Source: Desulfonatronum thiodismutans
GTDB lineage: Bacteria; Desulfobacterota; Desulfovibrionia; Desulfovibrionales; Desulfonatronaceae
NCBI RefSeq assembly: GCF_000717475.1
Contig: NZ_JPIK01000020.1
Span: 124,001 to 188,000 of the forward strand
Length of the DNA: 64,000 nt
Reading direction: 5' to 3'
This document shows positions 11,017 to 19,756 of this stretch, piece after piece. The position numbers and the translations under genes were made by a program. The notes beneath the pieces were generated by a model. That model was not told the DNA's origin. It made no database searches and was given only the letters and a program-made list of their open reading frames with translations. Positions within the stretch are counted from its first letter, which is position 1; every line of letters starts with the position of its first letter.

Positions 11017-12600
11017 TTAGCGACGGTCAAAGGCGTCCTTCCAGGCCAAAGTAAGGGTCAGGTAGCGGCGTGTGAGCCGGAGAACTCCGGCGATGTCCCG
11101 GCCTTGATCCTGGGATTCCGTCAGCCACAGCCGGCCCAGGACCGCAAAGAACGGGTCCGCTTGCCAATGGGCCTGGAGACGTTCCCAATAAGCCAGGAAT
11201 TTTTGCTTGATCTTGGGCAAGGGGGCCGTGGCCAGCACCTGGGCCTGGCTTTCCAGAATACGTAGCATGGCCACGGCCTGTTCCAGGGAGGCCAGGATTT
11301 GGTCTCGGGCTTCTGAGGGCAGGGAAAGAAGGTGGTCGGAGGAGCGAATGTCGGACTGTAGGTCAAGAAATTGACGATAATAGTGTCGCTGGATGCGGAT
11401 CCATTGGGTGCGCGGGTCCGGTTCCTGGCCGGTGAGTGCCGTTAAATCCAAAAAATCGTGTGCGTCCCGACAGGTTTTCCAGGCTCGGACGGATTTCGGA
11501 TGAGCCGTGGATGGTTGGTCCCCATCTGATTGGGGCAGGAGATGGGCTCGGATCAGCTCAAAGGCTTGTTCCGGAGTGATGGCGCGGCGGCATTCTTCCT
11601 GGCGGCCGCAGGCCGTACCGAAGGCGCAGGGGTGGCAGTCCAGGTTCGGTTCCAGACAAAGGCTGTTTTCCTGGTACGGCCCGGTGTCCCAAGGTTGGGC
11701 CGTGGCCAGGAAAATGGCGGCCACGGGGCGGCCAAGACCGGCGGCCAAATGCATGGTGCCGGTGTCGTTGGTCACCAGCAGATCGGCGTGACACAGGGCC
11801 GCGGCCAGTTCGGGCAGGCTGGTCCGTCCGGTTAGGTCGATGAACGGGGCGGACGTCTTGGCCGCGTAACCGTCCACAAGATGACGCTCCGCCGACGTGC
11901 CCAGGAGCACCGGGCAGAGTCCAAACCGCTCCCAGAGCAAACCGCCGAGCTGGGCAAAATATTCCTCCGGCCACTGCCTGCGCGGCTCGCTGGCCCCGAG
12001 TTGCAGGGCCACGTAGCCCCGGCGGGAGGAAGCAGCGGCGGTCGGAGCAGTCATTTCTAGAAGAGTTCGAACATGTTCCAGCACATCCGGGCCGGGGTGG
12101 ACCAACTCCAGGTCGCGGCCTGATATTGGCAAATCCGCCCCGCGCAGCATCAGGTCCACCAGGTTGAACGGACTGCATCCCCGGTTCATGGTGGAAGTTT
12201 GCAAAAAGGCGGCCCAGGCGTTGCCGTAGTATCCGAAGCCTTGGTCATCCATGCCGAAGCCGGAGATCGGACCGGAGGTCAGAACCCGGGCCAGCAGGCG
12301 GGCGCTTTGGATCGGGGTCAGGTTCAGCAGCGGCGGGGCGGAATGATCTTTGGTAATCGTGCGTTTCCAGGCGGTGAGCCGTTCCAGGGCCGTGGGCCAG
12401 CCGCGGTCAAGGTCCGCCAGCAGTCCGGCCCCAGGCAGGGCGAAGACTTCTTCCGCGTCCGGCAAAAAACTGGTCGCCCCGGCAAAGTTGTCCAGACAGA
12501 TCAGGGCCGCGGAACGCCCCTGGTCCCGCAACCCGGCAATGACCGGCTGCGTCTGCAACAGGTCGCCGAAGCGGGTCAGGTTCATGACCAGGGTGCGCAT
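11017..12600 (-). CDS. Glycosyltransferase family 9 (heptosyltransferase-like)
   Basis: A 527-residue protein of the ADP-heptose:LPS heptosyltransferase superfamily. The N-terminal Rossmann half starts MRTLVMNLTRFGDLLQTQPV and the nucleotide-sugar half has YVALQLGASEPRRQWPEEYFAQL and LLVTNDTGTMHLAAGLGRPVAAIF. A Cys cluster follows (LDCHPCAFGTACGRQEEC), common in this family. About 170 residues of helical C-terminal extension after position 355 are unusual for LPS heptosyltransferases. With two unknown helical proteins downstream, it may glycosylate a protein or surface polymer rather than core LPS; acceptor unknown. Confidence 0.82.
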   Translation of the reverse strand: MRTLVMNLTRFGDLLQTQPVIAGLRDQGRSAALICLDNFAGATSFLPDAEEVFALPGAGLLADLDRGWPTALERLTAWKRTITKDHSAPPLLNLTPIQSARLLARVLTSGPISGFGMDDQGFGYYGNAWAAFLQTSTMNRGCSPFNLVDLMLRGADLPISGRDLELVHPGPDVLEHVRTLLEMTAPTAAASSRRGYVALQLGASEPRRQWPEEYFAQLGGLLWERFGLCPVLLGTSAERHLVDGYAAKTSAPFIDLTGRTSLPELAAALCHADLLVTNDTGTMHLAAGLGRPVAAIFLATAQPWDTGPYQENSLCLEPNLDCHPCAFGTACGRQEECRRAITPEQAFELIRAHLLPQSDGDQPSTAHPKSVRAWKTCRDAHDFLDLTALTGQEPDPRTQWIRIQRHYYRQFLDLQSDIRSSDHLLSLPSEARDQILASLEQAVAMLRILESQAQVLATAPLPKIKQKFLAYWERLQAHWQADPFFAVLGRLWLTESQDQGRDIAGVLRLTRRYLTLTLAWKDAFDRR

Positions 12601-12669
12601 GGCTGGATTGAGAGTCCGGCGCGGACCTCTTTTTTGACGTCCATGGGCGACCCTCCGAATTATGAAAGG

Positions 12670-13218
12670 TTAGTCGGGCAGGTTCGGCTTGGCGTAGAGT
12701 TCGCCGCCAAAGGCGTCGTTGACCACCAGCAAAGGAAAGTCCCGGACCACTAGTTCGCGGACAGCCTCTGGGCCGAGGTCGTCGAAGGCGATGATCTTGG
12801 AGGATTCGATGCGTTGGGAGAGCAGGGCCCCGGCTCCGCCGGTGGCCCCGAAGTAGACGGCGTTGTGGCGGACCAGGGCGTCTTTGACATCCTGGCTGCG
12901 CTTGCCCTTGCCGATGGTGGCCTTGACTCCGAGGCTGTGCAGCCGGGGGGTGTAGCTGTCCATGCGGTAGCTGGTGGTGGGACCGGCGGAGCCGATGGGC
13001 CGGCCTTCCGGGGCCGGGGATGGGCCGACGTAGTAGATGACCGCGCCCTTGAGGGGAAAGGGCAATTCCGATCCGCTTTCCAGGGCCTGAATGATCTTTT
13101 TGTGCGCCGCGTCCCGGGCCGTGTAGATGATGCCGGAGAGCAGCACCCGGTCTCCGACCTTGAGCTGGATCACATCCTCGTCGCGCAGAGGGGCCTGTAA
13201 TCGGTATTCCTTGCTCAC
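12670..13218 (-). CDS. Class I fumarate hydratase, beta (C-terminal) subunit
   Basis: The 182-residue protein (start GTG at 13218, VSKEYRLQAPLRDEDV) corresponds to the C-terminal domain of iron-sulfur fumarases. GRPIGSAGPTTSYRMD around 72-87 and the KGKRSQDV and GATGGAGALLS segments are family hallmarks. It combines with the alpha subunit to interconvert fumarate and malate. GTGA overlap (4 bp) with the alpha gene indicates coupling; the apparent longer open frame upstream is only a shadow of the alpha gene. Confidence 0.93.
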   Translation of the reverse strand: MSKEYRLQAPLRDEDVIQLKVGDRVLLSGIIYTARDAAHKKIIQALESGSELPFPLKGAVIYYVGPSPAPEGRPIGSAGPTTSYRMDSYTPRLHSLGVKATIGKGKRSQDVKDALVRHNAVYFGATGGAGALLSQRIESSKIIAFDDLGPEAVRELVVRDFPLLVVNDAFGGELYAKPNLPD

Positions 13219-14054
13219 AGTTCCACCTCCTCGTGGCGTGCGGAATGGCATTGAACGTTCACGGCCAGGGGCAGGCTGGCAATATGGCAGGGGGCCATGT
13301 TGATGCGCACTCCCAGGCAGGTGGTGTCTCCGCCCAGGCCCATGGGGCCGATGCCCAGGGAGTTGATCTCGTCCAGCAGTTCCTGCTCCATTCGGGCGAT
13401 TTCCTGGTCCGGATGGGGTTGATCCAGGGGGCGGAGCAGAGCCTGTTTGGCCAGCTTGGGGGCCAGCTCGAAGGAGCCGCCGATGCCGATGCCCAGCATG
13501 GTCGGCGGGCAGGGGTTGGGACCGGCCTCGGCCACCCGGTTGATGACGAATTCCTTGATGCCTTTCCAGCCCTGGGCCGGGGAGAGCATGGTCACCCGGG
13601 ACATGTTTTCGCTGCCCCCGCCCTTGGCCATGAAGGAAATTTTCAGGCCGTCCCCCTCCACGAGGTCCACATGTATCACGGCGGGGGTATTGTCGCCGGT
13701 GTTCTTGCGGGTCAGGGGGTGGCACATGGATTTGCGCAGCAGGCCGTCCTGGTAGCCGCGGACCATGCCTTGGGTAATGGCCTCGCGCAGGCTCGCGCCC
13801 TCCACCCGGCACTGTTCGCCCAGTTCCACGAAAAAGACGGCCATGCCCGTGTCCTGGCAAAGCGGCAGGCCGCTTTCCCTGGCCAGGGCCGCGTTTTCCT
13901 CAAGCTGTCCGAGGATTTCCTTGCCCGACGGAGAGCTTTCATTGCCCTTGGCACGGCTGATGGCGGTCAGGACGTCCGGAGGCAGGAAGCGGTTGGCCCG
14001 GACAACCATTTCCGCGACCCGGTCCGCGATGTCGGATGATGTGACGGTACGCAC
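13215..14054 (-). CDS. Class I fumarate hydratase, alpha (N-terminal) subunit
   Basis: The 279-residue subunit carries the oxygen-sensitive [4Fe-4S] cluster; ligand cysteines are C66 (LPLCQDTG), C182 (NPCPPTMLGIGIGG) and C246 (GGDTTCLGVR). KGGGSENMS near 145-152 is conserved. Start ATG at 14054 follows AAGGAGACC. It lies 10 bp downstream of frdB, so fumarate made or consumed by the membrane complex is channelled to or from malate by a co-expressed enzyme, the usual layout in sulfate reducers. Confidence 0.95.
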   Translation of the reverse strand: MRTVTSSDIADRVAEMVVRANRFLPPDVLTAISRAKGNESSPSGKEILGQLEENAALARESGLPLCQDTGMAVFFVELGEQCRVEGASLREAITQGMVRGYQDGLLRKSMCHPLTRKNTGDNTPAVIHVDLVEGDGLKISFMAKGGGSENMSRVTMLSPAQGWKGIKEFVINRVAEAGPNPCPPTMLGIGIGGSFELAPKLAKQALLRPLDQPHPDQEIARMEQELLDEINSLGIGPMGLGGDTTCLGVRINMAPCHIASLPLAVNVQCHSARHEEVEL

Positions 14055-14064
14055 GGCGGTCTCC

Positions 14065-14811
14065 TTATTTCCTTTTCCACGGCAACAGATTCATGATCCC
14101 GGCCCAGCCCATTTTCCAGCGCAGCATGCCCAACTGGTCCTGCAAGGGCAGGTGCTTGGGGCAGACGTCCTCGCAGGCCAGCAGGCCCATGCAACCGAAG
14201 ATGCCCTGGTCGTTGCCCACGATGTCGAAATAGTCCTGTTCCGTGCGCTTGTCCCGCGGGTCGAGAACAAAGCGGGCCAGACGGTTCAGCCCGGCCGCGC
14301 CCAGAAAGTCGGGGCGCATGATCGCTGTGCCGCAGGCGGCCACGCAGCAGCCGCACTCGATGCAGCGTTCCAGTTCGTAGATTTCCTCGGCCACGGCGTT
14401 GTCCATGCGCTCTTCCAGGGCCTTGGGGTCGAATTCCTTGTCCGTATGCACCCAGGAGCGGACCCGCTGGGCCATGTTCCGAAACCAGGTTCCCGTGTCC
14501 ACGGACAGATCGCCCACCAGGGTGAAGAAGGGCAGAGGCATCAAGGTGATGGCATCCGGGAGATCCTTGGTCTTGGTATGACAGGCCAAACCTGGGCGAC
14601 CATTGACGACCATGGCGCAGGCCCCGCAGATCCCGGCCCGGCAACAGAAATCAAACTGCAGGCCGGGGTCTTGTTCCTCGCGGATTCTGTTCAGGGCGAT
14701 GAACAGGGTCATGTGGTTGGTCTCGTCCAGGACAAAGGTGTCCGTATGCGGTACGGAGACCGGGTCCTGGGGATTGTAGCGGAAAATGGAGAAAGTCAGG
14801 TTCCTGGCCAT
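14065..14811 (-). CDS. frdB: Fumarate reductase iron-sulfur subunit
   Basis: The 248-residue subunit has the [2Fe-2S] set C57, C62, C65, C77 (CRAGICGAC plus LACHTK), a first ferredoxin-type motif C150IECGCCVAAC160 and further cysteines C207, C213, C217 giving the [4Fe-4S] and [3Fe-4S] clusters that link FrdA flavin with the haems of FrdC. It is encoded after frdA but separated from it by about 220 bp containing a 158-bp dispersed repeat, whereas other genes of the operon are tightly packed. Confidence 0.95.
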   Translation of the reverse strand: MARNLTFSIFRYNPQDPVSVPHTDTFVLDETNHMTLFIALNRIREEQDPGLQFDFCCRAGICGACAMVVNGRPGLACHTKTKDLPDAITLMPLPFFTLVGDLSVDTGTWFRNMAQRVRSWVHTDKEFDPKALEERMDNAVAEEIYELERCIECGCCVAACGTAIMRPDFLGAAGLNRLARFVLDPRDKRTEQDYFDIVGNDQGIFGCMGLLACEDVCPKHLPLQDQLGMLRWKMGWAGIMNLLPWKRK

Positions 14812-14880
14812 GCGGGTCCTCGTTTTACGTGATGAAAGTATGGATGCGGCCTTGAGCGTTGTCGAAAAGCGATTTTCAGC

Positions 14881-15038
14881 CTAGCTGAGTGTTGAAAAAG
14901 TCCTTATCCATCAGCCCGTTCAAAAACCCCAAGAGCAAGGAGCGAAAAAAGTTCAAGGTCGAAGCGTATTTATTCATACGTGAGAGTTTGAACTTTTTGC
15001 AGCGACGCAGCAATTGGGAGTTTTTCAACGGACTGCTA
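14881..15038. repeat. 158-bp dispersed repeat, copy 1 (between frdA and frdB)
   Basis: This segment matches 40074-40230 at roughly nine bases in ten by eye and in the same orientation. Its ends are inverted (GTTGAAAAAGTCC at 14891 versus GGGAGTTTTTCAAC ending 15029), a second nested pair AAAAAGTTCAA / TTGAACTTTTT lies inside, and the centre is the hairpin CGTAT-TTATTC-ATACG. The whole element can fold into one long stem. No transposase is encoded. The right end supplies the frdA stop codon. Confidence 0.85.
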
Positions 15039-16865
15039 TTCCTTGGGCTCCGCAGGGATGATCTTGCCGCCGCCGTAGCCGCGTTCGCCCGGGGGGATGG
15101 ACCAGACTTGGGAGACCGGTTCATAGTTCAGGGTCGGCAGGGGCGCGCCGGGTTGCCAGGTGGCCAGGGTGCGCACCAGCCAGTCGCGGTCGTTGCGTTC
15201 CGGGTGGTCTTCCCGGGCATGGCTGCCCCGGCTTTCCGTGCGTTGCAGGGCGCCCTGGGCCACGCACAGGGCCAGGCGGACCATGCCCGGCAGGCGCAGG
15301 GCCAGAGCCAGTTCCGGGTTCGCACCCCGACCGTTGGAGCGCAGTCCGATCTTGTTGGCCCGCTCATGGACCTCCTGGAGTGTTTGGACGCAGGCTTCCA
15401 GGTCCTTGCCGTTGCGGAAGATGCCAGCGCCGTGCATCAGGGCGTCGTACATGGAGTTGCGCACGGTGAAGACGTTTTCCTTGCCGTCGGCCTTGGAGAT
15501 CAGCCGCTTGATCCGGTCCTGCTGCTGGGCGGCGGAGTCCCGGACCAGGCCGGTGGGATAGGAAACCTGGTGGTCCCGGAGGTAGTCCACGACTTTAGCG
15601 CCGACGATCATCCCGGCGACCACGGTTTCGGCCAGGGAGTTGCCGCCCAGGCGGTTGAAGCCGTGCATGTCCCAGCAGGCCGCCTCTCCGGCTGAGAACA
15701 GGCCTTTGAGGCCGTAGGCCAGGCCGTTCTTGTCCGTGCGCACTCCGCCCATGCTGTAGTGCTGGGTGGGGCGGACAGGGATCAGGTTCTTGGCGGGATC
15801 GATACCCAGGAAATTTTTGCAGATTTCATCCACTTCCCGCAGCTTGGTAGCCAGGTGATGGCAGCCAAGATGGCGGATGTCCAGCCAGAGGTGGTCGCCG
15901 TAGGGGCTGGGTACGCCCAGGCCTTGGCGCATGTGGTGGGTCATCCAGCGGGAGACCACGTCCCGGGAGGCCAGCTCGGCCTTGTCCGGCTCGTAGTCGG
16001 GCATGAAGCGGTGCTCGTTCTTGTCCAGCAGGGTCCCGCCGTCGCCGCGGCAGCCTTCGGTGACCAGGATGTCCGTGGGCACGATGCCCGTGGGATGGAA
16101 CTGGACCGCCTCCATGTTGCCCAGGGGGACGACTCCGGTGTCCAGGGCGATGATCAGGCCGCCGCCGTCGTTGATCACGGCGTTGGTGGATTCCCGGTAG
16201 ATCCGGCCGAATCCGCCGGTGGCGATGAGCGTGACCCGGGCCAGATAGACGCGCAGCTCGCCGGTCTTCAGGCAGCGGACCACCGCGCCCAGGCAGTTCT
16301 CTCCGTCGTGGATCAGGCTGAGGGCCTCGACCTTGTCGTGGACCGCCACGCCCAGCTGCACGGCCCGGTTGTCCATGGTGTAGAGCACGGTATGGCCCGT
16401 GCCGTCGGATGTATAGCAGGTCCGCCATTTGGCCGTACCGCCGAAGGCCCGGGCCGTGATCAGCCCTTCCTTCTCCTGCTTTTCTTCCTTCTCGAACAGC
16501 TTGCCGCCCTTGAAATAGGTGGACTTGCCCGGCACGACCCGGTTCCAGGGCACGCCCCAGGCCGCCAACTGGCGCATGGCAATGGGCGCGTTGTCGCAGA
16601 ACAGCCGGGCCACTTCCTGATCGCAGCCCCAGTCCGACCCTTTGACCGTGTCCTCGAAATGCACGTCCGGAGAATCCCCTTCGCCCATGGCGCAGTTGCC
16701 CAGGGCCGCCTGCATGCCCCCCTGGGCCGCGGAGGAGTGGGAGCGGCGGGCCGGGACAAGGCTCAGACAGGTGACATCGAACCCGGCGGCGGCGGCTTCG
16801 ATGGCCACGCGTTCTCCGGCAAGCCCGGCGCCGATGCATAAAAGGTCGGTATGAAAGGTCTGCAT
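15036..16865 (-). CDS. frdA: Fumarate reductase flavoprotein subunit
   Basis: The 609-residue catalytic subunit reduces fumarate (or oxidises succinate) at a covalently bound FAD. LLCIGAGLAGERVAIEAA (8-25) is the dinucleotide fold and RSHSSAAQGG (41-50) carries the flavin-linking His43. HFDTVK-type and RTCYTSDGTGH segments and the GGVRTDKNG/ E-A-A-C-W-D-M-H-G-F-N-R-L-G-G-N stretch are standard. ATG at 16865 has AAGGAT upstream; the longer frame to 16982 lacks support. The TAG stop lies in the terminal CTGCTA of the adjacent dispersed repeat, so the C-terminus may have been altered by insertion. Confidence 0.95.
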   Translation of the reverse strand: MQTFHTDLLCIGAGLAGERVAIEAAAAGFDVTCLSLVPARRSHSSAAQGGMQAALGNCAMGEGDSPDVHFEDTVKGSDWGCDQEVARLFCDNAPIAMRQLAAWGVPWNRVVPGKSTYFKGGKLFEKEEKQEKEGLITARAFGGTAKWRTCYTSDGTGHTVLYTMDNRAVQLGVAVHDKVEALSLIHDGENCLGAVVRCLKTGELRVYLARVTLIATGGFGRIYRESTNAVINDGGGLIIALDTGVVPLGNMEAVQFHPTGIVPTDILVTEGCRGDGGTLLDKNEHRFMPDYEPDKAELASRDVVSRWMTHHMRQGLGVPSPYGDHLWLDIRHLGCHHLATKLREVDEICKNFLGIDPAKNLIPVRPTQHYSMGGVRTDKNGLAYGLKGLFSAGEAACWDMHGFNRLGGNSLAETVVAGMIVGAKVVDYLRDHQVSYPTGLVRDSAAQQQDRIKRLISKADGKENVFTVRNSMYDALMHGAGIFRNGKDLEACVQTLQEVHERANKIGLRSNGRGANPELALALRLPGMVRLALCVAQGALQRTESRGSHAREDHPERNDRDWLVRTLATWQPGAPLPTLNYEPVSQVWSIPPGERGYGGGKIIPAEPKE

Positions 16866-16987
16866 GTGGTCTATCCTTCTCTTATTGCTTGAAATAAACA
16901 CTTTCAGGCGGTGGCCAAGCCCCGACTCACCGTATGTCCATGACGGCTGGCCGCGGATCAACCGTGAACCGTGAACCCGCATCCCCG

Positions 16988-17644
16988 TTATATCGCGAGA
17001 AAATAAAACCGGAGCAGGGCCATCAGGCCGATGAAGATGAACCCGCCGGTGACGATGTACTCGATGCGCTGCATTTTGGGGCGATCAGCCCTGCCCACGA
17101 AGCCCCACTTTACGGCGATCCGGTACAGGCCCACGCCGACGTGCAGCTCCACCAGGGGCAGCAGAACGAGATAGAATCCCATCCAGAAACCGTCCTGAAT
17201 CCGGGCCGCGCTCTTCTCCGCGGTGATGGGCAGGTCCGTGAGCACCACCCACATGTGAATCGCACCCATGACCAGGATAATCATGGCCGTGACCACCTGA
17301 ACGAGCCAGAGCCAGGTGTCTTTGTGGGCCAGCATTCGGGAGTGCTTCCAGATCTTGGACTGCTGCTCGGCCCGGAAAGGAATTTTGCGGGCCGCCAATA
17401 CGAAGTGCAGGAGAAAAACCAGACCGATCAGCGGACCGCCCACCTGTGCCATGTAGGTGGCCTCGAAAAAATGGGCGATGGCGTTCATCACCCCTGGCCC
17501 GATGATCACGCTGGCCACCAGAATCATGTGCGCCCACATGAACAGGATCAGGCCGGCGCCGGTGAGCATCTGCAGCCAGTCGAGACAGGCCGAGGCGCGG
17601 GAGGGGCTGGGGACGAAGACGGTGGTATCGATGGAAGTGGACAT
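16988..17644 (-). CDS. frdC: Fumarate reductase dihaem cytochrome b subunit
   Basis: A 218-residue integral membrane protein with five hydrophobic segments, of the Wolinella FrdC / Bacillus SdhC type that binds two b haems and menaquinone. Candidate haem-ligand histidines lie inside membrane helices: H39 (MWAHM), H80 (FLLHFVL), H130 (GAIHMWV) and H168 (VELHVG). ATG at 17644 follows AAAGGACGACG; the open frame extends to 17725 without a ribosome site. First gene of frdCAB-fumarase, under a probable promoter at 17703-17732. Confidence 0.93.
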   Translation of the reverse strand: MSTSIDTTVFVPSPSRASACLDWLQMLTGAGLILFMWAHMILVASVIIGPGVMNAIAHFFEATYMAQVGGPLIGLVFLLHFVLAARKIPFRAEQQSKIWKHSRMLAHKDTWLWLVQVVTAMIILVMGAIHMWVVLTDLPITAEKSAARIQDGFWMGFYLVLLPLVELHVGVGLYRIAVKWGFVGRADRPKMQRIEYIVTGGFIFIGLMALLRFYFLAI

Positions 17645-17702
17645 GGAACGTCGTCCTTTGGCGAAAATGGGTGTACGGAGGCGGGCCGTGACAAAACTTT
17701 GG

Positions 17703-17732
17703 TTGATAGAGAGCATTGAGGACAATTGTCAA
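17703..17732 (-). promoter_or_regulatory. Probable promoter of frdCAB-fumarase
   Basis: On the minus strand a perfect TTGACA (17732-17727) and TATCAA (17708-17703) are separated by 18 bp, about 60 bp before the frdC start, in the only gap of the region long enough for a promoter. Confidence 0.6.
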
Positions 17733-17748
17733 CGCATGGGGAAAAATA

Positions 17749-18552
17749 TCAGCTCTTTTGTTTGCGTTGGGCGAAATCCCGCATTTTTTTGGCCTGTTCC
17801 AGTTCGGGGTTGAGGGCCATGGCCTTGGAAGCGGCCTGCTCGGCCTTATCCCATTGGGCCCGGTCGACGTAGACGCGTCCAAGGTTGAAATAGAGCCGTT
17901 CATCGTCCGTGGACAGCTTCAGGGCCTGCAGGAAGCATTGTTCCGCCTCCTCGAACTTGCCCAGCTTGCGCAGGCCCATGCCGATGCGGTTCAGCAGGTG
18001 GACGGATTCCGGGTTGTTTCGCAAGGATTCGAGCAGATAGGTGAAAGCCTGGTCGAACTGGCCTGCCTCGAGGAACAGTTCGCCGATGTCCACCCGCAGT
18101 TCCTGATCGCCGTGAAAATACTTGAGCATCTTGTCGAAGAATTGGCTCGCGGGATCGTACTGGCCTTCCAGGATTAACTGCCGGCCCTTGGCCAGGCCCT
18201 CCTGTTTGCGACGTTCCTGTTCAGCCAGGAGCTTTTTTGCGTCATGGACCGCGTTCTCCTGCAGCTCGCCCAGCAGTTCCCGGAGCGCGGCCTGAAGCGC
18301 GGCTTCCTCGCCGGGGGTGTATTGGAGCAGGATCGGGTAGATTTTTCGCAGATTGGCGTCGCCGTTGAGCTGATAGACGGCTTTCTCCAGGGAGCGCTCA
18401 AAGTCCGAGCGTTCGCTTTTCATCAACGGCGTGCGGATGATCAGGCCCAAGGCGTCGTGCAACGCCAGGACGGCGGGCAGGACCTTTTGCTGCTTGAGCA
18501 GGGTGTTGATGCCCGCCAGCGCGGAGCGGGCCTTGATCAATTCCGTGGACAT
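17749..18552 (-). CDS. Tetratricopeptide repeat protein
   Basis: A 267-residue cytoplasmic protein without signal peptide. The first half is helical and charged (LEKAVYQLNGDANLRKIYP, LAEQERRKQEGLAKGRQL); the second half has at least three TPR units, for example FDQAFTYLLESLRNNPESVH, FEEAEQCFLQALKLSTDDER and WDKAEQAASKAMALNPELEQ. TPRs mediate protein-protein contacts; partner unknown. It begins 10 bp after carA ends, the last gene of the aminotransferase-hom-kdsB-carA unit. Confidence 0.87.
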   Translation of the reverse strand: MSTELIKARSALAGINTLLKQQKVLPAVLALHDALGLIIRTPLMKSERSDFERSLEKAVYQLNGDANLRKIYPILLQYTPGEEAALQAALRELLGELQENAVHDAKKLLAEQERRKQEGLAKGRQLILEGQYDPASQFFDKMLKYFHGDQELRVDIGELFLEAGQFDQAFTYLLESLRNNPESVHLLNRIGMGLRKLGKFEEAEQCFLQALKLSTDDERLYFNLGRVYVDRAQWDKAEQAASKAMALNPELEQAKKMRDFAQRKQKS

Positions 18553-18562
18553 GGGAGCTCTC

Positions 18563-19714
18563 CTATCGTTTGCCGACTACGTCGTCCAACATGGAGATGA
18601 AGCGATCGAAGAACGAGCGGCAGTCGTGGGGGCCGGGGCCGGCTTCGGGATGGTGCTGGACGGCCATCAGCGGCTTGGTCTTGTGGCGGAAGCCTTCCAG
18701 GGTGTTGTCGTTGAGATTGACGTGGGTGGGTTCGTAAAAATCGGCCTGGCCGAAGTCCACGCAAAAACCGTGGTTCTGGGAGGAAATCTCCACCCGGCCC
18801 GTGGCCAGTTCCTTGACTGGATGGTTCAGGCCGTGGTGGCCGAACTTCAGCTTGAAGGTGGTCCCGCCCAGGGCCAGGCCCATGATCTGCTGGCCCAGGC
18901 AGATTCCGGCCATGGGCAGCTTGTCCGTAAGCGCCGCGACGGTTCGCACCGCCTCGGTCACCGCCGCGGGGTCGCCGGGGCCGTTGCCCAGGAACACCGC
19001 GTCCGGCTTCAGGGCCATGACCTGCTCCGCCGTAAAGGTGGACGGGACCATCAGCAGGTCCAGGCCCTTTTCCCGGAGAATGCGCAGAATGCTCCACTTG
19101 ATGCCGAAATCAAAGACCACAACCCGGTAGCCCCGGCCATCTCCACGTCCATCTCCACGTTCGGACCAGGAAAAGCCCTGGTCGATGTTCACGGGTTTCG
19201 GCCTTTGTCCGTCCCAGACGTACGGGCCGGGAACCTTGACCCGCTGGACCAGATTCGCGCCCTCCATGGAGGGCAGGGCCTTGGCCTGTTCCACAAGTTC
19301 CTGGACCGGGACGTTTCGGGTGGAGATCACGCCGCGCTTGGCCCCGTGGATGCGCAGATGCCGGGTCAGGGCCCGGGTGTCGATGCCTTCCAGGCCGACC
19401 ACCCCGGCGTCGCGCAGATAGTCCGGCAGGGACTGGGTGGCCCGCCAGTTGGAGGGCTGCTTGCAGCACTCCTTGACGATCATCGCCTCCACCTGGACCC
19501 GGTCGGATTCCACGTCCTCGGGGTTGACCCCGTAGTTGCCCATCAGCGGATAGGTCATGCAGACCATCTGACCAATGTACGAGGGGTCGGTGAGCACTTC
19601 CTGATATCCGGTCATGCCGGTGTTGAAAATCACCTCGCCGCCGGCTTCGCCTTCGCCGGTAAAGGAGCGTCCGGCGAACCAGGTGCCGTCTTCAAGGGCC
19701 AATATTGCGCGCAT
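18563..19714 (-). CDS. carA: Carbamoyl-phosphate synthase small subunit
   Basis: CarA hydrolyses glutamine and passes ammonia to CarB for carbamoyl phosphate, used in arginine and pyrimidine synthesis. Residues 1-150 are the CPSase small-chain domain ([31 protein letters not shown]); the C-terminal class I amidotransferase has FLGNGPGDP, the nucleophile in GICLGQQ and [14 protein letters not shown] prefer the ATG at 19714 (GAGG 7 bp upstream) over 19726. A 12-bp in-frame tandem duplication gives GDGRGDGR between the domains. carB is not in the window. Confidence 0.93.
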   Translation of the reverse strand: MRAILALEDGTWFAGRSFTGEGEAGGEVIFNTGMTGYQEVLTDPSYIGQMVCMTYPLMGNYGVNPEDVESDRVQVEAMIVKECCKQPSNWRATQSLPDYLRDAGVVGLEGIDTRALTRHLRIHGAKRGVISTRNVPVQELVEQAKALPSMEGANLVQRVKVPGPYVWDGQRPKPVNIDQGFSWSERGDGRGDGRGYRVVVFDFGIKWSILRILREKGLDLLMVPSTFTAEQVMALKPDAVFLGNGPGDPAAVTEAVRTVAALTDKLPMAGICLGQQIMGLALGGTTFKLKFGHHGLNHPVKELATGRVEISSQNHGFCVDFGQADFYEPTHVNLNDNTLEGFRHKTKPLMAVQHHPEAGPGPHDCRSFFDRFISMLDDVVGKR

Positions 19715-19756
19715 GTCGTGCCTCATGGGGGTTGTCGTGTAGTTCGCGGCCGAAAG

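Noticed and set aside
13219..13860. Apparent N-terminal extension of the fumarase beta subunit
   Set aside because: It is fumarase alpha read in another frame; the true start is the GTG at 13218 overlapping the alpha stop.
14876..15124. 82-codon minus-strand ORF across the repeat
   Set aside because: Runs through the dispersed repeat and the frdA end; no independent evidence for a protein.
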